From NCBI GenBank assembly GCA_025618425.1, contig CM046845.1, positions 34,684,277-34,748,276 on the forward strand: a stretch of DNA of 64,000 nt. The letters run 5' to 3'. This document shows positions 1 through 13,760 of this stretch, in pieces. Every line of letters begins with the position of its first letter. The first letter of the stretch is position 1. The DNA is from Heliocidaris tuberculata (Eukaryota > Echinodermata > Echinoidea > Camarodonta > Echinometridae). The notes below the pieces were generated by a model. That model was given only the letters and a program-made list of their open reading frames with translations, ran no database searches and was not told where the DNA came from. Both the position numbers and the translations under genes were made by a program.

Positions 1-739
1 CCTTTCTGTGCATCAATGTGCACCCCTAATTCGATGATATATCTATCAAAGAGCATTTCTGTGAAATTTAAAGAGATTTAAAGAAAATCTGAGCTAGCAG
101 GGCCACTTAGAGCGCCCCCTTGTCGAATAAGTTGGAAATTCAATAGAATAAAAAACATCAATTTGGTGAATATTTTTACCAGTTTGGGGGCTCCATAGAC
201 CCCTTTATCCCTTTCTGTGCATCAATGTGCACCCCTAATTCGATGAGATATCTATCAAAGAGCATTTCTGTGAAATTTAAAGAGATTTAAAGAAAATCTG
301 AGCTAGCGGGGCCACTTAGAGAGCCCCCTTGTCGAATAATTTGGAAATTCCGCCTTAACAAAAGTGTCAAATCGGTGAATATTTTTGCAAGTTTGGGGGC
401 TCCATAGACCCCTTTATCCCTTTCTGTGCATCAATGTGCACCCCTAATTCGATGAGATATCTATCAAAGAGCATTTCTGTGAAATTTCAAGAGATTTAAA
501 GAAAATCTGAGCTAGCGGGGCCACTTAGAGCGCCCCCTTGTCGAATAATTTGGAAATTCCGCCTTAACAAAAGTGTCTGATCGGTGAATATTTTTACCAG
601 TTTGGGGGCTCCATAGACCCCTTTATCCCTTTCTGTGCATCAATGTGCACCCCTAATTCGATGAGATATCTATCAAAGAGCATTTCTGTGAAATTTCAAG
701 AGATTTAAAGAAAATCTGAGCTAGCGGGGCCACTTAGAG

Positions 740-3700
740 CGCCCCCTTGTCGAGTAATTTGGAAATTCAATAGAATAAAAAACATCAATTTGGTGAATAT
801 TTTTACCAGTTTGGGGGCTCCATAGACCCCTTTATCCCTTTCTGTGCATCAATGTGCACCCCTAATTCTATGAGATATCTATCAAAGAGCATTTCTGTGA
901 AATGTCAAGAGATTTAAAGAAAATCTGAGCTAGCGGGGCCACTTAGAGCGCCCCCTTGTCGAATAGTTTGGAAATTCCGCCTTAACAAAAGTGTCAAATC
1001 GGTGAATATTTTTGCCAATTTGGGGTCTCCATAGACCCCTTTATCCCTTTCTGTGCATCAATGTGCACCCCTAATTCGATGAGATATTTATCAAAGAGCA
1101 TTTCTGTGAAATTTAAAGAGATTTGAAGAAAATCTGAGCTAGCGGGGCCACTTAGAGCGCCCCCTTGTCGAATAATTTGGAAATTCCGCCTTAACAAAAG
1201 TGTCAAATCGGTGAATATTTTTGCCAATTTGGGGGCTCCATAGACCCCTTTATGCCTTTCTGTGCATCAATGTGCACCCCCATTTCGATGAGATATCTAT
1301 CAAAGAGCATTTCTGTGAAATTTCAAGAGATTTAAAGAAAATCTGAGCTAGCGGGGCCACTTAGAGAGCCCCCTTGTCGAATAATTTGGAAATTCCGCCT
1401 TAACAAAAGTGTCAAATCGGTGAATATTTTTGCCAGTTTGGGGGCTCCATAGACCCCTTTATCCATTTCTGTGCATCAATGTGCACCCCCATTTCGATGA
1501 GATATCTATCAAAGAGCATTTCTGTGAAATTTCAAGAGATTTAAAGAAAATCTGAGCTAGCGGGGCCACTTAGAGCGCCCCCTTGTCGAGTAATTTGGAA
1601 ATTCAATAGAATAAAAAACATCAATTTGGTGAATATTTTTACCAGTTTGGGGGCTCCATAGACCCCTTTATCCATTTCTGTGCATCAATGTGCACCTTTA
1701 ATTCGATGAGATATCTATCAAAGAGCATTTCGGTGAAATTTGAAGAGATTTAAAGAAAATCTGAGCGAGCGGGGCCACTTAGAGCGCCCCCTTGTCGAAT
1801 AATTTGGAAATTCCGCCTTAACAAAAGTGTCAAATCGGTGAATATTTTTGCCAGTTTGGGGGCTCCATAGTCCCCTTTATCCCTTTCTGTGCATCAATGT
1901 GCACCCCTAATTCGATGATATATCTATCAAAGAGCATTTCTGTGAAATTTAAAGAGATTTAAAGAAAATCTGAGCTAGCAGGGCCACTTAGAGCGCCCCC
2001 TTGTCGAATAATTTGGAAATTCAATAGAATAAAAAACATCAATTTGGTGAATATTTTTACCAGTTTGGGGGCTCCATAGACCCCTTTATCCCTTTCTGTG
2101 CATCAATGTGCACCCCTAATTCGATGAGATATCTATCAAAGAGCATTTCTGTGAAATTTCAAGAGATTTAAAGAAAATCTGAGCTAGCGGGGCCACTTAG
2201 AGCGCCCCCTTGTCGAATAGTTTGGAAATTCCGCCTTAACAAAAGTGTCAAATCGGTGAATATTTTTGCCAATTTGGGGTCTCCATAGACCCCTTTATCC
2301 CTTTCTGTGCATCAATGTGCACCCCTAATTCGATGAGATATTTATCAAAGAGCATTTCTGTGAAATTTAAAGAGATTTGAAGAAAATCTGAGCTAGCGGG
2401 GCCACTTAGAGCGCCCCCTTGTCGAATAATTTGGAAATTCCGCCTTAACAAAAGTGTCAAATCGGTGAATATTTTTGCCAATTTGGGGGCTCCATAGACC
2501 CCTTTATGCCTTTCTGTGCATCAATGTGCACCCCCATTTCGATGAGATATCTATCAAAGAGCATTTCTGTGAAATTTCAAGAGATTTAAAGAAAATCTGA
2601 GCTAGCGGGGCCACTTAGAGAGCCCCCTTGTCGAATAATTTGGAAATTCCGCCTTAACAAAAGTGTCAAATCGGTGAATATTTTTGCCAGTTTGGGGCTC
2701 CATAGACCCCTTTATCCATTTCTGTGCATCAATGTGCACCCCCATTTCGATGAGATATCTATCAAAGAGCATTTCTGTGAAATTTCAAGAGATTTAAAGA
2801 AAATCTGAGCTAGCGGGGCCACTTAGAGCGCCCCCTTGTCGAGTAATTTGGAAATTCAATAGAATAAAAAACATCAATTTGGTGAATATTTTTACCAGTT
2901 TGGGGGCTCCATAGACCCCTTTATCCATTTCTGTGCATCAATGTGCACCTTTAATTCGATGAAATATCTATCAAAGAGCATTTCGGTGAAATTTGAAGAG
3001 ATTTAAAGAAAATCTGAGCGAGCGGGGCCACTTAGAGCGCCCCCTTGTCGAATAATTTGGAAATTCCGCCTTAACAAAAGTGTCAAATCGGTGAATATTT
3101 TTGCCAGTTTGGGGGCTCCATAGACCCCTTTATCCCTTTCTGTGCATCAATGTGCACCCCTAATTCGATGAGATATCTATCAAAGAGCATTTCTGTGAAA
3201 TTTCAAGAGATTTAAAGAAAATCTGAGCTAGCGGGGCCACTTAGAGCGCCCCCTTGTCGAGTAATTTGGAAATTCAATAGAATAAAAAACATCAATTTGG
3301 TGAATATTTTTACCAGTTTGGGGGCTCCATAGACCCCTTTATCCCTTTCTGTGCATCAATGTGCACCCCTAATTCTATGAGATATCTATCAAAGAGCATT
3401 TCTGTGAAATGTCAAGAGATTTAAAGAAAATCTGAGCTAGCGGGGCCACTTAGAGCGCCCCCTTGTCGAATAGTTTGGAAATTCCGCCTTAACAAAAGTG
3501 TCAAATCGGTGAATATTTTTGCCAATTTGGGGTCTCCATAGACCCCTTTATCCCTTTCTGTGCATCAATGTGCACCCCTAATTCGATGAGATATTTATCA
3601 AAGAGCATTTCTGTGAAATTTAAAGAGATTTGAAGAAAATCTGAGCTAGCGGGGCCACTTAGAGCGCCCCCTTGTCGAATAATTTGGAAATTCCGCCTTA

Positions 3701-3900
3701 ACAAAAGTGTCAAATCGGTGAATATTTTTGCCAATTTGGGGGCTCCATAGACCCCTTTATGCCTTTCTGTGCATCAATGTGCACCCCCATTTCGATGAGA
3801 TATCTATCAAAGAGCATTTCTGTGAAATTTCAAGAGATTTAAAGAAAATCTGAGCTAGCGGGGCCACTTAGAGCGCCCCCTTGTCGAGTAATTTGGAAAT
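740..3900. repeat. Six-monomer higher-order repeat, about three copies
   Basis: Within the satellite, the cassette order B-A-A-A-B-A repeats. The distinctive variant GCCAATTTGGGGTCTCC recurs about 1254 and 1253 bp apart (near 1014, 2268 and 3521), which is 6 x 209. Other private variants, such as the TTTATGCCTTT junction and CTTTAATTCG, repeat in the same order. This indicates recent amplification of a 1254-bp block. Confidence 0.85.
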
Positions 3901-6900
3901 TCAATAGAATAAAAAACATCAATTTGGTGAATATTTTTACCAGTTTGGGGGCTCCATAGACCCCTTTATCTCTTTCTGTGCATCAATGTGCACCCCTAAT
4001 TCGATGAGATATCTATCAAAGAGCATTTCTGTGAAATTTCAAGAGATTTAAAGAAAATCTGAGCTAGCGGGGCCACTTACAGCGCCCCCTTGTCGAATAA
4101 TTTGGAAATTCAATAGAATAAAAAACATCAATTCGGTGAATATTTTTGCCAGTTTGGGGGCTCCATAGACCCCTTCGTCCCTTTCTGTGCATCAATGTGC
4201 ACCCCCATTTCGATGAGATATCTATCAAAGAGCATTTCTGTGAAATTTCAAGAGATTTAAAGAAAATCTGAGCTAGCGGGGCCACTTAGAGCGCTCCCTT
4301 GTCGATTAATTTGGAAATTCCGCCTTAACAAAAGTGTCTGATCGGTGAATATTTTTGCCAGTTTGGGGGCTCCATAGACCCCTTTATGCCTTTCTGTGCA
4401 TCAATGTGCACCCCTAATTCGATGAGATATCTATCAAAGAGCATTTCTGTGAAATTTCAAGAGATTTAAAGAAAATCTGAGCTAGCGGGGCCACTTAGAG
4501 CGCCCCCTTGTCGAATAATTTGGAAATTTCGCCTTAACAAAAGTGTCAAATCGGTGAATATTTTTGCCAGTTTGGGGGCTCCATAGACCCCTTTATGCCT
4601 TTCTGTGCATCAATGTGCACCCCCATTTCGATGAGATATCTATCAAAGAGCATTTCTGTGAAATTTAAAGAGATTTAAAGAAAATCTGAGCTAGCGGGGC
4701 CACTTAGAGAGCCCCCTTGTCGAATAATTTGGAAATTCCGCCTTAACAAAAGTGTCAAATCGGTGAATATTTTTGCCAGTTTGGGGCTCCATAGACCCCT
4801 TTATGCCTTTCTGTGCATCAATGTGCACCCCCATTTCGATGAGATATCTATCAAAGAGCATTTCTGTGAAATTTAAAGAGATTTAAAGAAAATCTGAGCT
4901 AGCGGGGCCACTTAGAGAGCCCCCTTGTCGAATAATTTGGAAATTCCGCCTTAACAAAAGTGTCAAATCGGTGAATATTTTTGCCAGTTTGGGGGCTCCA
5001 TAGACCCCTTTATCCATTTCTGTGCATCAATGTGCACCCCCATTTCGATGAGATATCTATCAAAGAGCATTTCTGTGAAATTTCAAGAGATTTAAAGAAA
5101 ATCTGAGCTAGCGGGGCCACTTAGAGCGCCCCCTTGTCGAGTAATTTGGAAATTCAATAGAATAAAAAACATCAATTTGGTGAATATTTTTACCAGTTTG
5201 GGGGCTCCATAGACCCCTTTATCCATTTCTGTGCATCAATGTGCACCCCTAATTCGATGAGATATCTATCAAAGAGCATTTCTGTGAAATTTCAAGAGAT
5301 TTAAAGAAAATCTGAGCTAGCGGGGCCACTTAGAGCGCCCCCTTGTCGAGTAATTTGGAAATTCAATAGAATAAAAAACATCAATTTGGTGAATATTTTT
5401 ACCAGTTTGGGGGCTCCATAGACCCCTTTATCCATTTCTGTGCATCAATGTGCACCCCTAATTCGATGAGATATCTATCAAAGAGCATTTCTGTGAAATT
5501 TCAAGAGATTTAAAGAAAATCTGAGCTAGCGGGGCCACTTAGAGCGCCCCCTTGTCGAATAGTTTGGAAATTCCGCCTTAACAAAAGTGTCAAATCGGTG
5601 AATATTTTTGCCAATTTGGGGTCTCCATAGACCCCTTTATCCCTTTCTGTGCATCAATGTGCACCCCTAATTCGATGAGATATTTATCAAAGAGCATTTC
5701 TGTGAAATTTAAAGAGATTTGAAGAAAATCTGAGCTAGCGGGGCCACTTAGAGCGCCCCCTTGTCGAATAATTTGGAAATTCCGCCTTAACAAAAGTGTC
5801 AAATCGGTGAATATTTTTGCCAATTTGGGGGCTCCATAGACCCCTTTATGCCTTTCTGTGCATCAATGTGCACCCCCATTTCGATGAGATATCTATCAAA
5901 GAGCATTTCTGTGAAATTTCAAGAGATTTAAAGAAAATCTGAGCTAGCGGGGCCACTTAGAGCGCCCCCTTGTCGAGTAATTTGGAAATTCAATAGAATA
6001 AAAAACATCAATTTGGTGAATATTTTTACCAGTTTGGGGGCTCCATAGACCCCTTTATCTCTTTCTGTGCATCAATGTGCACCCCTAATTCGATGAGATA
6101 TCTATCAAAGAGCATTTCTGTGAAATTTCAAGAGATTTAAAGAAAATCTGAGCTAGCGGGGCCACTTACAGCGCCCCCTTGTCGAATAATTTGGAAATTC
6201 AATAGAATAAAAAACATCAATTCGGTGAATATTTTTGCCAGTTTGGGGGCTCCATAGACCCCTTCGTCCCTTTCTGTGCATCAATGTGCACCCCCCATTT
6301 CGATGAGATATCTATCAAAGAGCATTTCTGTGAAATTTCAAGAGATTTAAAGAAAATCTGAGCTAGCGGGGCCACTTAGAGCGCTCCCTTGTCGATTAAT
6401 TTGGAAATTCCGCCTTAACAAAAGTGTCTGATCGGTGAATATTTTTGCCAGTTTGGGGGCTCCATAGACCCCTTTATGCCTTTCTGTGCATCAATGTGCA
6501 CCCCTAATTCGATGAGATATCTATCAAAGAGCATTTCTGTGAAATTTCAAGAGATTTAAAGAAAATCTGAGCTAGCGGGGCCACTTAGAGCGCCCCCTTG
6601 TCGAATAATTTGGAAATTTCGCCTTAACAAAAGTGTCAAATCGGTGAATATTTTTGCCAGTTTGGGGGCTCCATAGACCCCTTTATGCCTTTCTGTGCAT
6701 CAATGTGCACCCCCATTTCGATGAGATATCTATCAAAGAGCATTTCTGTGAAATTTCAAGAGATTTAAAGAAAATCTGAGCTAGCGGGGCCACTTAGAGA
6801 GCCCCCTTGTCGAATAATTTGGAAATTCCGCCTTAACAAAAGTGTCAAATCGGTGAATATTTTTGCCAGTTTGGGGGCTCCATAGACCCCTTTATGCCTT

Positions 6901-9900
6901 TCTGTGCATCAATGTGCACCCCCATTTCGATGAGATATCTATCAAAGAGCATTTCTGTGAAATTTAAAGAGATTTAAAGAAAATCTGAGCTAGCGGGGCC
7001 ACTTAGAGAGCCCCCTTGTCGAATAATTTGGAAATTCCGCCTTAACAAAAGTGTCAAATCGGTGAATATTTTTGCCAGTTTGGGGGCTCCATAGACCCCT
7101 TTATCCATTTCTGTGCATCAATGTGCACCCCCATTTCGATGAGATATCTATCAAAGAGCATTTCTGTGAAATTTCAAGAGATTTAAAGAAAATCTGAGCT
7201 AGCGGGGCCACTTAGAGCGCCCCCTTGTCGAGTAATTTGGAAATTCAATAGAATAAAAAACATCAATTTGGTGAATATTTTTACCAGTTTGGGGGCTCCA
7301 TAGACCCCTTTATCCATTTCTGTGCATCAATGTGCACCCCTAATTCGATGAGATATCTATCAAAGAGCATTTCTGTGAAATTTCAAGAGATTTAAAGAAA
7401 ATCTGAGCTAGCGGGGCCACTTAGAGCGCCCCCTTGTCGAATAGTTTGGAAATTCCGCCTTAACAAAAGTGTCAAATCGGTGAATATTTTTGCCAAGTTG
7501 GGGGCTCCATAGACCCCTTTATCCCTTTCTGTGCATCAATGTGCACCCCCATTTCGATGAGATATCTATCAAAGAGCATTTCTGTGAAATTTCAAGAGAT
7601 TTAAAGAAAATCTGAGCTAGCGGGGCCACTTAGAGCGCCCCCTTGTCGAATAATTTGGAAATTTCGCCTTAACAAAAGTGTCAAATCGGTGAATATTTTT
7701 GCCAGTTTGGGGGCTCCATAGACCCCTTTATGCCTTTCTGTGCATCAATGTGCACCCCCATTTCGATGAGATATCTATCAAAGAGCATTTCTGTGAAATT
7801 TAAAGAGATTTAAAGAAAATCTGAGCAAGCGGGGCCACTTAGAGAGCCCCCTTGTCGAATAATTTGGAAATTCCGCCTTAACAAAAGTGTCAAATCGGTG
7901 AATATTTTTGCCAGTTTGGGGGCTCCATAGACCCCTTTATCCCTTTCTGTGCATCAATGTGCACCCCCATTTCGATGAGATATCTATCAAAGAGCATTTC
8001 TGTGAAATTTAAAGAGATTTAAAGAAAATCTGAGCTAGCGGGGCCACTTAGAGCGCCCCCTTGTCGAATAATTTGGAAATTTCGCCTTAACAAAAGTGTC
8101 AAATCGGTGAATATTTTTGCCAGTTTGGGGGCTCCATAGACCCCTTTATGCCTTTCTGTGCATCAATGTGCACCCCCATTTCGATGAGATATCTATCAAA
8201 GAGCATTTCTGTGAAATTTCAAGAGATTTAAAGAAAATCTGAGCTAGCGGGGCCACTTAGAGCGCCCCCTTGTCGAATAGTTTGGAAATTCCGCCTTAAC
8301 AAAAGTGTCAAATCGGTGAATATTTTTGCCAAGTTGGGGGCTCCATAGACCCCTTTATCCCTTTCTGTGCATCAATGTGCACCCCCATTTCGATGAGATA
8401 TCTATCAAAGAGCATTTCTGTGAAATTTCAAGAGATTTAAAGAAAATCTGAGCTAGCGGGGCCACTTAGAGCGCCCCCTTGTCGAATAATTTGGAAATTC
8501 CGCCTTAACAAAAGTGTCTGATCGGTGAATATTTTTACCAGTTTGGGGGCTCCATAGACCCCTTTATCCCTTTCTGTGCATCAATGTGCACCTTTAATTC
8601 GATGAAATATCTATCAAAGAGCATTTCGGTGAAATTTGAAGAGATTTAAAGAAAATCTGAGCTAGCGGGGCCACTTAGAGCGCCCCCTTGTCGAATAATT
8701 TGGAAATTCCGCCTTAACAAAAGTGTCAAATCGGTGAATATTTTTGCCAGTTTGGGGGCTCCATAGACCCCTTTATCCCTTTCTGTGCATCAATGTGCAC
8801 CCCTAATTCGATGAGATATCTATCAAAGAGCATTTCTGTGAAATTTCAAGAGATTTAAAGAAAATCTGAGCTAGCGGGGCCACTTACAGCGCCCCCTTGT
8901 CGAATAATTTGGAAATTCAATAGAATAAAAAACATCAATTCGGTGAATATTTTTGCCAGTTTGGGGGCTCCATAGACCCCTTCGTCCCTTTCTGTGCATC
9001 AATGTGCACCCCCATTTCGATGAGATATCTATCAAAGAGCATTTCTGTGAAATTTCAAGAGATTTAAAGAAAATCTGAGCTAGCGGGGCCACTTAGAGCG
9101 CTCCCTTGTCGATTAATTTGGAAATTCCGCCTTAACAAAAGTGTCTGATCGGTGAATATTTTTGCCAGTTTGGGGGCTCCATAGACCCCTTTATGCCTTT
9201 CTGTGCATCAATGTGCACCCCTAATTTCGATGAGATATCTATCAAAGAGCATTTCTGTGAAATTTCAAGAGATTTAAAGAAAATCTGAGCTAGCGGGGCC
9301 ACTTAGAGCGCCCCCTTGTCGAATAATTTGGAAATTTCGCCTTAACAAAAGTGTCAAATCGGTGAATATTTTTGCCAGTTTGGGGGCTCCATAGACCCCT
9401 TTATGCCTTTCTGTGCATCAATGTGCACCCCCATTTCGATGAGATATCTATCAAAGAGCATTTCTGTGAAATTTAAAGAGATTTAAAGAAAATCTGAGCT
9501 AGCGGGGCCACTTAGAGAGCCCCCTTGTCGAATAATTTGGAAATTCCGCCTTAACAAAAGTGTCAAATCGGTGAATATTTTTGCCAGTTTGGGGGCTCCA
9601 TAGACCCCTTTATGCCTTTCTGTGCATCAATGTGCACCCCCATTTCGATGAGATATCTATCAAAGAGCATTTCTGTGAAATTTAAAGAGATTTAAAGAAA
9701 ATCTGAGCTAGCGGGGCCACTTAGAGAGCCCCCTTGTCGAATAATTTGGAAATTCCGCCTTAACAAAAGTGTCAAATCGGTGAATATTTTTGCCAGTTTG
9801 GGGGCTCCATAGACCCCTTTATCCATTTCTTTCTGTGCATCAATGTGCACCCCCATTTCGATGAGATATCTATCAAAGAGCATTTCTGTGAAATTTCAAG

Positions 9901-12900
9901 AGATTTAAAGAAAATCTGAGCTAGCGGGGCCACTTAGAGCGCCCCCTTGTCGAGTAATTTGGAAATTCAATAGAATAAAAAACATCAATTTGGTGAATAT
10001 TTTTACCAGTTTGGGGGCTCCATAGACCCCTTTATCCATTTCTGTGCATCAATGTGCACCCCTAATTCGATGAGATATCTATCAAAGAGCATTTCTGTGA
10101 AATTTCAAGAGATTTAAAGAAAATCTGAGCTAGCGGGGCCACTTAGAGCGCCCCCTTGTCGAGTAATTTGGAAATTCAATAGAATAAAAAACATCAATTT
10201 GGTGAATATTTTTACCAGTTTGGGGGCTCCATAGACCCCTTTATCCATTTCTGTGCATCAATGTGCACCCCTAATTCGATGAGATATCTATCAAAGAGCA
10301 TTTCTGTGAAATTTCAAGAGATTTAAAGAAAATCTGAGCTAGCGGGGCCACTTAGAGCGCCCCCTTGTCGAATAGTTTGGAAATTCCGCCTTAACAAAAG
10401 TGTCAAATCGGTGAATATTTTTGCCAATTTGGGGTCTCCATAGACCCCTTTATCCTTTCTGTGCATCAATGTGCACCCCTAATTCGATGAGATATTTATC
10501 AAAGAGCATTTCTGTGAAATTTAAAGAGATTTGAGAAAAAACTGAGCTAGCGGGGCCACTTAGAGCGCCCCCTTGTCGAATAATTTGGAAATTCCGCCTT
10601 AACAAAAGTGTCAAATCGGTGAATATTTTTGCCAGTTTGGGGGCTCCATAGACCCCTTTATGCCTTTCTGTGCATCAATGTGCACCCCCATTTCGATGAG
10701 ATATCTATCAAAGAGCATTTCTGTGAAATTTCAAGAGATTTAAAGAAAATCTGAGCTAGCGGGGCCACTTAGAGCGCCCCCTTGTCGAGTAATTTGGAAA
10801 TTCAATAGAATAAAAAACATCAATTTGGTGAATATTTTTACCAGTTTGGGGGCTCCATAGACCCCTTTATCTCTTTCTGTGCATCAATGTGCACCCCTAA
10901 TTCGATGAGATATCTATCAAAGAGCATTTCTGTGAAATTTCAAGAGATTTAAAGAAAATCTGAGCTAGCGGGGCCACTTACAGCGCCCCCTTGTCGAATA
11001 ATTTGGAAATTCAATAGAATAAAAAACATCAATTCGGTGAATATTTTTGCCAGTTTGGGGGCTCCATAGACCCCTTCGTCCCTTTCTGTGCATCAATGTG
11101 CACCCCCATTTCGATGAGATATCTATCAAAGAGCATTTCTGTGAAATTTCAAGAGATTTAAAGAAAATCTGAGCTAGCGGGGCCACTTAGAGCGCTCCCT
11201 TGTCGATTAATTTGGAAATTCCGCCTTAACAAAAGTGTCTGATCGGTGAATATTTTTGCCAGTTTGGGGGCTCCATAGACCCTTTATGCTTTCTGTGCAT
11301 CAATGTGCACCCCTAATTCGATGAGATATCTATCAAAGAGCATTTCTGTGAAATTTCAAGAGATTTAAAGAAAATCTGAGCTAGCGGGGCCACTTAGAGC
11401 GCCCCCTTGTCGAATAATTTGGAAATTTCGCCTTAACAAAAGTGTCAAATCGGTGAATATTTTTGCCAGTTTGGGGCTCCATAGACCCCTTTATGCCTTT
11501 CTGTGCATCAATGTGCACCCCCATTTCGATGAGATATCTATCAAAGAGCATTTCTGTGAAATTTCAAGAGATTTAAAGAAAATCTGAGCTAGCGGGGCCA
11601 CTTAGAGAGCCCCCTTGTCGAATAATTTGGAAATTCCGCCTTAACAAAAGTGTCAAATCGGTGAATATTTTTGCCAGTTTGGGGGCTCCATAGACCCCTT
11701 TATGCCTTTCTGTGCATCAATGTGCACCCCCATTTCGATGAGATATCTATCAAAGAGCATTTCTGTGAAATTTAAAGAGATTTAAAGAAAATCTGAGCTA
11801 GCGGGGCCACTTAGAGAGCCCCCTTGTCGAATAATTTGGAAAATCCCGCCTTAACAAAAGTGTCAAATCGGTGAATATTTTTGCCAGTTTGGGGGCTCCA
11901 TAGACCCCTTTATCCCTTTCTGTGCATCAATGTGCACCCCCATTTCGATGAGATATCTATCAAAGAGCATTTCTGTGAAATTTCAAGAGATTTAAAGAAA
12001 ATCTGAGCTAGCGGGGCCACTTAGAGCGCCCCCTTGTCGAGTAATTTGGAAATTCAATAGAATAAAAAACATCAATTTGGTGAATATTTTTACCAGTTTG
12101 GGGGCTCCATAGACCCCTTTATCCATTTCTGTGCATCAATGTGCACCCCTAATTCGATGAGATATCTATCAAAGAGCATTTCTGTGAAATTTCAAGAGAT
12201 TTAAAGAAAATCTGAGCTAGCGGGGCCACTTAGAGCGCCCCCTTGTCGAATAGTTTGGAAATTCCGCCTTAACAAAAGTGTCAAATCGGTGAATATTTTT
12301 GCCAAGTTGGGGGCTCCATAGACCCCTTTATCCCTTTCTGTGCATCAATGTGCACCCCCATTTCGATGAGATATCTATCAAAGAGCATTTCTGTGAAATT
12401 TCAAGAGATTTAAAGAAAATCTGAGCTAGCGGGGCCACTTAGAGCGCCCCCTTGTCGAATAATTTGGAAATTTCGCCTTAACAAAAGTGTCAAATCGGTG
12501 AATATTTTTGCCAGTTTGGGGGCTCCATAGACCCCTTTATGCCTTTCTGTGCATCAATGTGCACCCCCATTTCGATGAGATATCTATCAAAGAGCATTTC
12601 TGTGAAATTTAAAGAGATTTAAAGAAAATCTGAGCTAGCGGGGCCACTTAGAGAGCCCCCTTGTCGAATAATTTGGAAATTCCGCCTTAACAAAAGTGTC
12701 AAATCGGTGAATATTTTTGCCAGTTTGGGGGCTCCATAGACCCCTTTATCCCTTTCTGTGCATCAATGTGCACCCCCATTTCGATAAGATATCTATCAAA
12801 GAGCATTTCTGTGAAATTTCAAGAGATTTAAAGAAAATCTGAGCTAGCGGGGCCACTTAGAGCGCCCCCTTGTCGAATAATTTGGAAATTTCGCCTTAAC

Positions 12901-13760
12901 AAAAGTGTCAAATCGGTGAATATTTTTGCCAGTTTGGGGGCTCCATAGACCCCTTTATGCCTTTCTGTGCATCAATGTGCACCCCCATTTCGATGAGATA
13001 TCTATCAAAGAGCATTTCTGTGAAATTTCAAGAGATTTAAAGAAAATCTGAGCTAGCGGGGCCACTTAGAGCGCCCCCTTGTCGAATAGTTTGGAAATTC
13101 CGCCTTAACAAAAGTGTCAAATCGGTGAATATTTTTGCCAAGTTGGGGGCTCCATAGACCCCTTTATCCCTTTCTGTGCATCAATGTGCACCCCCCATTT
13201 CGATGAGATATCTATCAAAGAGCATTTCTGTGAAATTTCAAGAGATTTAAAGAAAGTCTGAGCTAGCGGGGCCACTTAGAGCGCCCCCTTGTCGAATAAT
13301 TTGGAAATTCCGCCTTAACAAAAGTGTCTGATCGGTGAATATTTTTACCAGTTTGGGGGCTCCATAGACCCCTTTATCCCTTTCTGTGCATCAATGTGCA
13401 CCTTTAATTCGATGAAATATCTATCAAAGAGCATTTCGTGAAATTTGAAGAGATTTAAAGAAAATCTGAGCTAGCGGGGCCACTTAGAGCGCCCCCTTGT
13501 CGAATAATTTGGAAATTCCGCCTTAACAAAAGTGTCAAATCGGTGAATATTTTTGCCAGTTTGGGGGCTCCATAGACCCCTTTATCCCTTTCTGTGCATC
13601 AATGTGCACCCCTAATTCGATGAGATATCTATCAAAGAGCATTTCTGTGAAATTTCAAGAGATTTAAAGAAAATCTGAGCTAGCGGGGCCACTTAGAGCG
13701 CCCCCTTGTCGAGTAATTTGGAAATTCAATAGAATAAAAAACATCAATTTGGTGAATATT
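3880..13760. repeat. Longer higher-order blocks (10-mer and about 23-mer) in the satellite
   Basis: The private variant GGCCACTTACAGCG occurs at 4071, 6160, 8878 and 10972. Spacings are 2089 and 2094 bp (ten monomers) and 2718 bp (thirteen monomers). Cassette order after 6160 (B, A', A, A, A, B, then A runs, A', A, B) is repeated after 10972, an offset of about 4812 bp or 23 monomers. Blocks of different sizes are therefore nested, as expected from repeated unequal exchange. Confidence 0.75.
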